Assembly (NCBI GenBank): GCA_025449475.1
Contig: JANWJM010000126.1
Location: 1-7,453, forward strand
Length of the DNA stretch: 7,453 bases
From: Thermoactinomycetaceae bacterium
GTDB taxonomy: Bacteria > Bacillota > Bacilli > Thermoactinomycetales > Thermoactinomycetaceae
Reading direction: 5' to 3'
This document shows, piece by piece, positions 1-5,129 of this stretch (its first letter is position 1; each line of letters begins with the position of its first letter). Below the pieces are notes generated by a model, which was given only the letters and a program-made list of their open reading frames with translations, did not search any database and was not told the origin of the DNA. A program made the translations under genes and the position numbers.

Positions 1-67
1 AAGGGACTGGAAGGAGTCTTACAAAGAGACGATGCAAGACCCCTAACAGAAAAAGTGAAGAACTTCG

Positions 68-289
68 TTATTGCTGTTGATTTCGAGGTCGGAAAGTACG
101 ACAACAAGTATTTTTTGAAGTGCTTGCTTGATCGACGTGTTCAGTTTGAATTCCTAGTTCATTGGAAAATTCTTCATTAACTGTTGAATGTTTATCCACT
201 TCGATCATAATTGCAGGAGCTCCACAATTATTTCCTTCTTTGTAGAAATAACAGTCCGAAACCGAACATTTCACTTCAATATTTGGCAA
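68..289 (-). CDS. DUF1540-family small cysteine-rich protein
   Basis: This encodes a 73-residue protein that matches the DUF1540 pattern: an N-terminal block VKCSVSDC, then GNNC and an Ile/Val-rich strand (C8, C13 and C22 from the chosen start), and a C-terminal TCCRTF block (C62, C63). The cysteine layout suggests metal binding, probably zinc, but the family has no established reaction. There is no signal peptide or membrane segment, so it is probably cytoplasmic or in the spore core. I chose the TTG at 287-289 because a near-ideal Shine-Dalgarno GGGAGGTGG (295-303) lies five bases upstream and the family homology begins right after it. An in-frame ATG at 338-340 would add 17 residues without family resemblance and has no comparable ribosome site. 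The gene stands alone on the minus strand, and I saw no clear terminator after its stop. The family call is firm; the function is unknown. Confidence 0.8.
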   Translation of the reverse strand: MPNIEVKCSVSDCYFYKEGNNCGAPAIMIEVDKHSTVNEEFSNELGIQTEHVDQASTSKNTCCRTFRPRNQQQ

Positions 290-294
290 CCAAA

Positions 295-303
295 CCACCT
301 CCC
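295..303 (-). promoter_or_regulatory. Shine-Dalgarno site deciding the DUF1540 start
   Basis: On the minus strand this reads GGGAGGTGG, close to the full anti-16S complement, and it is five bases from the TTG at 287-289. It is the main reason for preferring the short TTG-initiated form over the upstream ATG. Confidence 0.75.
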
Positions 304-467
304 AAGCATAGCTTTTGCAAGAAAGAGAAGTACCATTCACAATGTCAATAATGACAAAGATTCATATATCATTTAAAAGACAAACAGAGCAAAAAAAATT
401 TTTAGCGTGATTATCATACTTTCATAAAGAAACATTACAATAATATATAAAACAACTAACAACTTTA

Positions 468-476
468 TGTTAAAAT
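468..476 (+). promoter_or_regulatory. candidate extended -10 promoter for the zinc-ribbon gene
   Basis: The sequence TGTTAAAAT is a TG-N extended -10 with TAAAAT matching five of six TATAAT bases. It lies about 40 bases upstream of the ATG at 516 in very AT-rich DNA (377-515). I see no good -35 hexamer at 16-18 bases upstream, so it would depend on the extended -10. Chance occurrence is quite possible in such AT-rich sequence. Confidence 0.35.
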
Positions 477-515
477 TATATTTATAAAATAAAGAATATT
501 GTAGGTGATAAATTT

Positions 516-647
516 ATGATGGATAAGCCAGAAAAATGTCCACATTGTTGGGTGAATGGACGGAATCATATTGAAAAAAGAGGTTATGACAAATGGTATT
601 GTAATAATTGTTACAAAGAAATAAAAAAGAGTGATTTAAAAAAATAA
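516..647 (+). CDS. zinc-ribbon microprotein, 43 residues
   Basis: This small gene encodes 43 residues and is followed by two consecutive TAA codons. The protein has two zinc-knuckle pairs, CPHC (C8, C11) and CNNC (C29, C32), separated by 17 residues with an aromatic, basic stretch (KRGYDKWY), and a lysine-rich tail. This is the layout of a small zinc ribbon as seen in transposase-associated, ribosomal or transcription-related proteins. I cannot assign it to a named family. An AGGTGAT Shine-Dalgarno (503-509) is six bases before the first ATG and nine before a second, adjacent ATG at 519, so either may be used. A strong terminator follows at 665-702 and a candidate promoter precedes it at 468-476, so it looks like a monocistronic gene. 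It is probably cytosolic, and a nucleic-acid-binding role is inference only. Confidence 0.7.
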   Translation: MMDKPEKCPHCWVNGRNHIEKRGYDKWYCNNCYKEIKKSDLKK

Positions 648-664
648 TAAAAAGAGATGATATT

Positions 665-702
665 AAATAAATCACCTGTTATATAGGGTGGTTTATTTTT
701 TT
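665..702 (+). terminator. Rho-independent terminator of the zinc-ribbon gene
   Basis: The left arm AAATAAATCACC (665-676) pairs with GGTGGTTTATTT (687-698), twelve pairs with one G-U wobble, around a ten-base loop. A run of seven T (696-702) ends the structure. It lies 18 bases after the stop codon. Confidence 0.85.
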
Positions 703-732
703 GTATTCTTGGATTGCTTCATGGCAAAGCTA
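703..732 (+). promoter_or_regulatory. candidate forespore (sigma-F-like) promoter
   Basis: GTATT (703-707) and GGCAAAGCTA (723-732) are 15 bases apart. They resemble the Bacillus sigma-F pattern GYATA, N15-16, GGnnAnAnTR, with one mismatch in each element. Transcription would start near 739, giving a leader of about 27 bases that includes the AAAGGA site at 747-752. The match fits a spore-family lipoprotein downstream, but it was found by eye and is not proven. Confidence 0.35.
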
Positions 733-766
733 ATAACGATGATTGGAAAGGATGTGATGAGATTCG

Positions 767-1387
767 ATGCAACGATTGCTCATAATAGTGAGTCTCTGCT
801 TCATCTTCTTACTATCTGCTTGTAATAGCAATCGGGAGGAAGCAGGAGGTAGACAAGAACTGAATCGTAATGAAGGATCGATGTATCAAGATGAGATGTC
901 GCGAACACGCTTTGGTTATGATGCAAGAGATCCAAATACTTATCGGGAAGATCGCTTTTTAGGTCAAGGACAGAATGAAGTTGGCTATTTCCGCTATAAT
1001 CCTGAAAATTATAAAGGAAATCAATCATTAACAACTGATCCTGGCATCCGGATCGATCGACCTACTTTAGCCAAACATATTGCGAGTTTAGTAGCAGTTC
1101 TTCCCAATGTAAAAGAATCTACGGTCTTGGTGACAGATGATCATGTATTCGTTGGGATCATCACCAAAAATGGAAAACAAGATCAAAATATGGTAAAAGA
1201 AGCAAAGCGGACTGCAGAGAGTGTGACACCACGTTATTTCCGCATACATGTCACAGATAGCAAAAGCTTACAGTCATCTATCAATGAACTCGGATTACGA
1301 ATGCAGCGGAGCGGAGATATTGATGGGTCTCGAAATAGTCTTAATCAATTGTTGAAAAAAATGGGTGATGATACGCCACCCGGTTAA
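767..1387 (+). CDS. YhcN/YlaJ-family sporulation lipoprotein
   Basis: This encodes a 206-residue lipoprotein. Residues 1-18 form a hydrophobic signal peptide ending in the lipobox LSAC, so lipidation and cleavage are expected at C19. Residues 20-95 are polar and rich in Arg, Asn, Glu and Tyr. Residues 100-185 carry the YhcN/YlaJ-type domain: a helix (KHIASLVAVLPNVKESTV), a strand pair (LVTDDHVFVGIIT), then RYFRIHVTDS and a terminal helix. Members of this family in Bacillus are associated with the spore or forespore membrane; their molecular role is poorly defined. The ATG at 767 is the first start after an in-frame TGA at 755. The best ribosome site, AAAGGA (747-752), is 14 bases away, further than ideal, so the start is slightly uncertain. 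The gene sits between two terminators and is probably transcribed alone, possibly from the sigma-F-like site at 703-732. Confidence 0.85.
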   Translation: MQRLLIIVSLCFIFLLSACNSNREEAGGRQELNRNEGSMYQDEMSRTRFGYDARDPNTYREDRFLGQGQNEVGYFRYNPENYKGNQSLTTDPGIRIDRPTLAKHIASLVAVLPNVKESTVLVTDDHVFVGIITKNGKQDQNMVKEAKRTAESVTPRYFRIHVTDSKSLQSSINELGLRMQRSGDIDGSRNSLNQLLKKMGDDTPPG

Positions 1388-1417
1388 ACCCATGAATATC
1401 GACCTTTTTCAACTGAG

Positions 1418-1463
1418 CGCGAGCGATCTACAAAAATAAGAATGTAGATCGCTCGCGTTTTTT
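1418..1463 (+). terminator. strong Rho-independent terminator after the YhcN-type gene
   Basis: A perfect 15-bp stem, CGCGAGCGATCTACA (1418-1432) with TGTAGATCGCTCGCG (1443-1457), encloses a ten-base A-rich loop and is followed by six T (1458-1463). It lies about 30 bases after the stop codon. Confidence 0.93.
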
Positions 1464-1528
1464 GTGTGAGCAAAAAAATATTTTTTAAAGAGAACACAAA
1501 AAAAAACAAATAGCTCGAAGACTATTAA

Positions 1529-1574
1529 TAGATAAACAAACTGTAAATTTTTACTCGTCTGCTTTGTTTATCTA
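1529..1574. repeat. 12-bp perfect inverted repeat, possible operator
   Basis: TAGATAAACAAA (1529-1540) and TTTGTTTATCTA (1563-1574) are exact inverted copies separated by 22 bases. The spacer can itself form a small GTAAA/TTTAC hairpin. No T run follows the right arm, so it is not a typical terminator. Its place about 50 bases upstream of a candidate promoter would suit a regulator-binding site or a cruciform. Confidence 0.6.
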
Positions 1575-1618
1575 CTCTCTTTACAAAATCCTTGTTGCTG
1601 GGATTTTTATGAAATAAA

Positions 1619-1627
1619 TGTTAAAAT
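1619..1627 (+). promoter_or_regulatory. candidate extended -10 promoter for the amidase lipoprotein
   Basis: TGTTAAAAT gives a TG-N extended -10 with TAAAAT (1622-1627). TTG-rich sequence lies upstream (TTGTTGCTG at about 1593-1600), but its spacing is longer than ideal. If used, it would leave a leader of roughly 145 bases before the TTG start. Confidence 0.3.
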
Positions 1628-1666
1628 CATCTCGTAAGTCAGACAAATTTTTGCTAAACTGATGGT

Positions 1667-1734
1667 TATCTCAGGAAAGAAAGCGATTGCGATTCAATCC
1701 GAGATACTTTCATTTAGCCGTATTTGTCGAAAGT
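1667..1734 (+). other. possible structured leader RNA
   Basis: TATCTC (1667-1672) is complementary to GAGATA (1701-1706), and this pair encloses a smaller hairpin GATTG (1685-1689) with CAATC (1695-1699). Immediately after, ACTTTC (1706-1711) can pair with GAAAGT (1729-1734). Together they suggest two consecutive stem-loops in the untranslated leader of the amidase gene. The stems are short, and no conserved riboswitch core was recognised. Confidence 0.3.
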
Positions 1735-1777
1735 CCCTAAGAGTCCAAAATTCTGAATAGGAAGGTGTGATGGGGAT

Positions 1778-3157
1778 TTGAAAAAGTATATTTTGAGTTT
1801 CTTTTTAGCAGGTGCTTTGGTTTTAGCCGGTTGTTCACAGGAGAGCCAAGAGAACGCCTCGAAAAACGAAGGCACTTCAGAGAAGGAGAAGGCACAAGTT
1901 ACTGAGGAGTCAGCTTATGAAAAGGTTGATCCTGAAGAAGATAAAAAATTATTGAATAGCAAAGTTATTTATTATGAAACACCCAAAGGGCAGACTCCTG
2001 AAGTACATAAAGAAGCTGAGAAAGTTGTAGCCGAAATCGCAAAGAAAAAGAAAGTAAATGTGAAACCCAATCTGAATGATGCTCGTTACCGCGATTTTAT
2101 CTATTCTGTAGCTTCTGATGTTGAATCACTCGGCGAAGATCAACGAAAGAAAGTCACGGAGTTAGCGAAGTTTGTCGATAAACATGAGAATAAGCTAAAG
2201 AACAAGCGTATTCAAGAATTAACAGCAAAAATTAAAGCAGGACAAAAACTAACAGGTAAAGAGCGTGCGGAATTGGACAGCCTGTTGCCGATCAAATTTG
2301 GCAATAAAATAAATTATCAAAAGCAACCAACCAAGGAACAGTTGGACAAAATTTCGGACAAACTTCCTCATGAGGCAAAGAATCAAGGAGCTCGCACTGG
2401 CGGAAACGACAACCAAGGAACCCGAACCGGTGGAAATAACCAAGACACGCAACCCAATGAAGACAATGATCAAGACACTCGCCCAGATGAAGGGGACAAT
2501 CAAGGCACCAACCCTGATCAAAATAACAATGACAATACCAATAATGATAACAACAATAGCAATGATAATAACAATAACGACAACAATAATAACAACGGTA
2601 ACAACAACCAAGGTGGAAACAATGTTGCAGGGAATTTAATTGGTGGCGGAAATCAACAACAAAACAGCTCCTATGATCCGATTAAAGCACGGGATTACGC
2701 TTATAAGTGGTGGAACAAAAGAAATAACGAGCAATACGGATATTACAGCAGAGTAATGGGCGGTTGCTATGATTGCTGGTATGATTGCACCAACTTTGTC
2801 TCACAAGCCATTAAAGAAGGTGGAATTAAAGAGCAAAGAACTGGCGGTACCTACTGGTACTATTCAGATGAAAAACCTTCATATTCCTGGGGCGTAGCAA
2901 ATAGTTTCTATAAGCACTTTAAAACACGCGCCAAAGAAGTTCGGAATCTATTTGACCTAGAAGTGGGCGATGTTGTAAATGCTGATTTCGACCATGACGG
3001 CGATATCGAGCACGCAGCAATCGTTACAAAGGTAACTCCTTATGAAGTGTACATCACCCAACACACATATGACAGAAAAGATGCCAAACTCAGTGCATGG
3101 TTTAATGCGGGCTACAATGTATATGGTTGGAAGATGAAAACAGCAAACGGCGACTAG
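1778..3157 (+). CDS. Amidase_6-domain lipoprotein with repeat and Asn-rich linker
   Basis: This encodes 459 residues. Residues 1-18 are a lipoprotein signal ending in LAGC (C19 lipidated). Residues 20-200 are highly charged (Lys/Glu-rich) and probably helical. Residues 202-250 are five degenerate decapeptide repeats, and about 249-279 are almost all Asn with some Asp. The C-terminal domain (about 299-455) matches Amidase_6, a putative cysteine amidase: DCTNFVSQ with likely nucleophile C337, WGVANSFYKHF, GDVV, an acidic DFDHDGD loop (403-409) and H412 in HAAIV as probable catalytic base. The expected job is cell-wall or spore-peptidoglycan amide hydrolysis outside the membrane, with the Asn-rich stretch as a flexible tether; this is inferred. 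Two extra cysteines (C330, C333) precede the nucleophile. The TTG start is supported by an in-frame stop at 1754 and AGGTG at 1763-1767. It ends in its own terminator. Confidence 0.88.
   Translation: MKKYILSFFLAGALVLAGCSQESQENASKNEGTSEKEKAQVTEESAYEKVDPEEDKKLLNSKVIYYETPKGQTPEVHKEAEKVVAEIAKKKKVNVKPNLNDARYRDFIYSVASDVESLGEDQRKKVTELAKFVDKHENKLKNKRIQELTAKIKAGQKLTGKERAELDSLLPIKFGNKINYQKQPTKEQLDKISDKLPHEAKNQGARTGGNDNQGTRTGGNNQDTQPNEDNDQDTRPDEGDNQGTNPDQNNNDNTNNDNNNSNDNNNNDNNNNNGNNNQGGNNVAGNLIGGGNQQQNSSYDPIKARDYAYKWWNKRNNEQYGYYSRVMGGCYDCWYDCTNFVSQAIKEGGIKEQRTGGTYWYYSDEKPSYSWGVANSFYKHFKTRAKEVRNLFDLEVGDVVNADFDHDGDIEHAAIVTKVTPYEVYITQHTYDRKDAKLSAWFNAGYNVYGWKMKTANGD
2381..2527 (+). repeat. five degenerate decapeptide (30-bp) tandem repeats
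   Basis: Five in-frame units lie at residues 202-211, 212-220, 221-230, 231-240 and 241-250. All but one are ten residues; the second has nine. Each starts N/D-Q-G/D-x, usually followed by R-T/P, and ends in Gly, Asn or Asp. At base level the units share AAYCAAG or GATCAAG openings but have diverged elsewhere, so the array is old or under selection for composition rather than exact sequence. Confidence 0.75.
2522..2608 (+). repeat. low-complexity Asn-codon tract
   Basis: This stretch encodes residues 249-277, nearly all Asn with interspersed Asp, using mixed AAC and AAT codons. It joins the repeat region to the amidase domain. Because it is so biased, long spurious open frames appear on the opposite strand and in another forward frame; they should not be annotated. 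Confidence 0.85.
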
Positions 3158-3200
3158 TGTAGATGGAGCGAGCTTGATGCTCGCTTTTTTTCTATCTACA
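3158..3200 (+). terminator. terminator after the amidase gene, with outer inverted arms
   Basis: The core hairpin AGCGAGC (3167-3173) with GCTCGCT (3179-3185) has a five-base loop and a T run at 3185-3191. Outside it, TGTAGAT (3158-3164) is complementary to ATCTACA (3194-3200), so a longer two-part stem is possible. It begins directly after the stop codon. Confidence 0.88.
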
Positions 3201-3252
3201 TACTATTTAGTTGTATGGAAAGTAAGGCTTTATAACGAATAAGTAGATGAAT

Positions 3253-3259
3253 AGGAGGG
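3253..3259 (+). promoter_or_regulatory. Shine-Dalgarno site deciding the M24 peptidase start
   Basis: AGGAGGG ends five bases before the ATG at 3265. An in-frame ATG at 3247 lies upstream of this site and has no ribosome site of its own, so 3265 is preferred. Confidence 0.8.
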
Positions 3260-3264
3260 ATACG

Positions 3265-4365
3265 ATGAATCAACGGATCGAGCAACTTTTCCAATGGATG
3301 AAAAGAGATTATATCGATGCAGCATGGATCACTTCGTCAGAAAACGTTTATTATTTGACTGGTTGCTATGTTGAACCGCATGAACGATTATTTGGTCTTT
3401 TCTTGTTTGCTAAAGGAGATGCGATTCTTATTTTTCCAAAGATGGAACGAGCAACTGTAAGAAACGCAGCATGGAAGCATACGACAATTAGCTATGATGA
3501 TGCCCAAGATCCGTGGCGTCTTTTTCAGTCTCAGTTTGATCAAGACCTAATAAAGATAAATACTATGGCGATTGAAAAAGAGTCAATTGTTTATTCAAGA
3601 GTGGAACAATTGATGACTGTCTTACCCAAGGGAGTGGAGATGATAGGAGCAGATCACGCCATCAATCAAATTCGTATGATTAAAGATCAAGACGAGATCA
3701 AGAATATACAGGAAGCCTGTCAACTCGCTGATGAAGCCATGCAGATCGGAGTAGCGTCCATCAAAGAAGGTTGCACGGAATTAGACATCGTTGCAAAAAT
3801 TGAATTTGAAATGAAGAGAAAAGGAATTCAAGAAATGGCCTTTCAGACCATTGTTTTATTTGGTGAAAAGACAGCCTTACCGCATGGTCGACCCGATCGA
3901 ACCCGGCTCAAGGAAGGGGATCTTATCTTAATCGATCTCGGTGTACGAATTAATGGCTATTGCTCCGATCTCACACGTACATTTGCTTTTCAATCCGTTA
4001 CGGAAAGACAGAAAAAGATGATGGAGACTGTATTGCAAGCACAACAAGCTGCATTGAGACATTGCAAACCTCAAACTCAAATTGGTGATATCGATCACGC
4101 GGCTCGCTCTATAATCACGCAAGCAGGTTGGGGGGAGTATTTCATTCACCGAACCGGTCACGGATTGGGATTAGGAATTCATGAATATCCTTCCATTAGT
4201 GGCGATCATCGAGGATACCTCCAGCCAGGAATGGTCATCACGATTGAACCAGGCATTTATATACCAAAAGTAGGGGGCGTTCGAGTCGAAGACGATGTAT
4301 ATATATCTGATGATGGTTATCAACGATTAACACAATTTCCGAGAAATTTTCAAATTTTGGAATAA
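3265..4365 (+). CDS. M24-family Xaa-Pro dipeptidase-type metallopeptidase
   Basis: This encodes 366 residues, the usual length for bacterial M24B peptidases, which remove N-terminal residues ahead of proline or split Xaa-Pro dipeptides with two metal ions. Residues 1-130 form the creatinase-like N-terminal domain (ITSSENVYYLTG, then a PHERL motif). Residues 142-366 form the pita-bread catalytic domain. All five expected metal ligands are visible: D224 (LIDLG), D235 (GYCSD), H299 (TGHGLG), E328 (TIEPG) and E342 (VRVEDD), with H207 in LPHG as a substrate or catalytic histidine. There is no signal peptide, so it is cytosolic and probably serves peptide turnover. TATAAC at 3231-3236 may be its -10, but no good -35 is spaced correctly. 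It is intact. Substrate specificity (Xaa-Pro dipeptidase versus aminopeptidase P) cannot be settled from sequence alone. Confidence 0.9.
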   Translation: MNQRIEQLFQWMKRDYIDAAWITSSENVYYLTGCYVEPHERLFGLFLFAKGDAILIFPKMERATVRNAAWKHTTISYDDAQDPWRLFQSQFDQDLIKINTMAIEKESIVYSRVEQLMTVLPKGVEMIGADHAINQIRMIKDQDEIKNIQEACQLADEAMQIGVASIKEGCTELDIVAKIEFEMKRKGIQEMAFQTIVLFGEKTALPHGRPDRTRLKEGDLILIDLGVRINGYCSDLTRTFAFQSVTERQKKMMETVLQAQQAALRHCKPQTQIGDIDHAARSIITQAGWGEYFIHRTGHGLGLGIHEYPSISGDHRGYLQPGMVITIEPGIYIPKVGGVRVEDDVYISDDGYQRLTQFPRNFQILE

Positions 4366-4395
4366 AATTTATCATGAAAATAATATAAGAAAAGG

Positions 4396-4441
4396 AAGAA
4401 AATAGGAATTGTTGCTTCGATATTTTCTTTTACTTATTTTT
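4396..4441 (+). terminator. probable AT-rich terminator after the M24 gene
   Basis: AAGAAAATA (4396-4404) pairs with TATTTTCTT (4421-4429), and inside it GAA (4406-4408) can pair with TTC (4416-4418). T-rich sequence follows, including TTTTT at 4437-4441. The stem is AT-rich and hence weak, and the T run is not immediately adjacent. Confidence 0.4.
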
Positions 4442-4445
4442 GTTT

Positions 4446-4451
4446 TATAAT
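4446..4451 (+). promoter_or_regulatory. candidate -10 element of the DedA gene
   Basis: A perfect TATAAT occurs about 55 bases upstream of the DedA start. The hexamer 17 bases further up (TTTTCT, 4423-4428) matches only three of six -35 bases and lies inside the putative terminator of the preceding gene, so confidence is limited. Confidence 0.4.
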
Positions 4452-4505
4452 GAAATAATGATGTGAACCTCTCTATAGTAAAATAATTTCTTTAGGAGTG
4501 GGCGA

Positions 4506-5099
4506 ATGCTGCAATTTGCTTTGGATTTTCTAGAAAAATGTGGAGTTTTGGGTCTATTTGCGGCAACAGCTCTCGAGGCTTCCTCCTTACCCTTTCCTGG
4601 TGCGTTATTTATGTTAATTTATGGATATATCATGAATGTGAGTTCATGGAAATTGGTGTTATTGTCGGCAGCCAATAGTGTCGTTTATACGATTTTTACA
4701 TTGGTTCCGTATGGAATCGGTCATAAGTTGGAAAAATATTCCAAAAAGAGATTCGATGAGAAAAAGATAGCAAAGGCTCAAAATTGGTTTAAAAAATATG
4801 GGGAATGGAGTATTGCTTTATCTCGACCGCTTAGTATTGGGAACTATATCTCCTATATCTCTGGGATAAGTCGAGTGAAAATTTGGCGTTTTATTTTGCT
4901 GACCTATTTAGGGATTTTTCCTTGGAGTACTCTTTTGTTGTTTATTGGAAATCGAGGAAATATCGCTACTGTTCAGCGGTTTTTAGATATAAGTCAAAAG
5001 CTGGGGTTTATTCTTATCGTAGCAGTTGTGATTATTTTAGGGGTTGTATGGTTGATTTATCGCCGAAATCAACAGCGACAACGCTCTGAAAAAGGATGA
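4506..5099 (+). CDS. DedA-family (SNARE-associated) membrane protein
   Basis: This encodes 197 residues with the DedA/SNARE_assoc fold. Hydrophobic segments lie at about 12-43, 48-72, 127-148 and 166-185. The signature EASSLPFPG (24-32) is the conserved Glu and Pro-x-Pro-Gly re-entrant motif, and KYGEWSIALSRP (97-108) with YISYISGISRVKIWRF (114-129) is the second conserved block. DedA proteins act in the cytoplasmic membrane, and several flip undecaprenyl phosphate or phosphatidylethanolamine; which lipid applies here is unknown. In many members a second Arg follows the SRP-type motif; here the corresponding position appears to be N113. The ATG is supported by AGGAG (4494-4498) seven bases upstream. 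The tail is basic and cytoplasmic (RRNQQRQR). It seems to be a single gene ending in the terminator at 5101. Confidence 0.87.
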   Translation: MLQFALDFLEKCGVLGLFAATALEASSLPFPGALFMLIYGYIMNVSSWKLVLLSAANSVVYTIFTLVPYGIGHKLEKYSKKRFDEKKIAKAQNWFKKYGEWSIALSRPLSIGNYISYISGISRVKIWRFILLTYLGIFPWSTLLLFIGNRGNIATVQRFLDISQKLGFILIVAVVIILGVVWLIYRRNQQRQRSEKG

Positions 5100-5100
5100 G

Positions 5101-5129
5101 GAGCTGGGTTCGAGTCCCAGCTCTTTTTT
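5101..5129 (+). terminator. Rho-independent terminator of the DedA gene, T-arm-like
   Basis: GAGCTGGG (5101-5108) pairs perfectly with CCCAGCTC (5116-5123) around the seven-base loop TTCGAGT, followed by six T (5124-5129). The loop and closing pair match the tRNA T-arm consensus GGTTCRANYC. No acceptor stem, anticodon arm or D-arm surrounds it, so it is not a tRNA. Its T run overlaps the stop codon of the convergent gene on the minus strand. Confidence 0.9.

Larger units (their letters stand above)
1464..1777. other. gene-free spacer before the amidase lipoprotein gene
   Basis: These 314 bases contain no ORF that I would call. From left to right they hold a poly-A-rich stretch (about 1480-1510), a 12-bp inverted repeat (1529-1574), a candidate extended -10 promoter (1619-1627), and short complementary segments that could fold in a leader RNA (1667-1734). 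The ribosome site for the amidase gene is at its right end (AGGTG at 1763-1767, ten bases before the TTG). I did not recognise a known riboswitch or T-box. Confidence 0.6.

Noticed and set aside
2..46. Possible C-terminal end of a plus-strand gene (RDWKESYKETMQDP then TAA)
   Set aside because: Only 14 codons are visible at the window edge, other frames are also open, and there is no terminator after it; not enough to call.
188..376. Plus-strand 62-residue open frame opposite the DUF1540 gene
   Set aside because: It is antisense to a recognised family, has no good ribosome site and no recognisable domain.
1622..1777. T-box or known riboswitch in the amidase leader
   Set aside because: I found no T-box sequence, no specifier arrangement and no recognisable c-di-GMP or c-di-AMP core.
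2249..2611. Long hydrophobic open frame on the minus strand, plus a forward frame at 2370-2639
   Set aside because: Both are shadows of the Asn/Asp-codon tract in the amidase gene; the Val/Ile or Thr/Met runs follow directly from AAY/GAY codons read in other frames.
3199..3205. CATACTA, matching the sigma-G -10 consensus, upstream of the M24 gene
   Set aside because: The -35 position falls in the preceding terminator and matches poorly, and an M24 peptidase is not an expected forespore gene.
3247..3264. Upstream ATG start for the M24 peptidase
   Set aside because: The AGGAGGG ribosome site lies between this ATG and the one at 3265, so the later start is the functional one.
5101..5123. Possible tRNA or tRNA fragment
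   Set aside because: Only a T-arm shape is present; no acceptor, D-arm, anticodon arm or CCA follows, and the T run marks a terminator.
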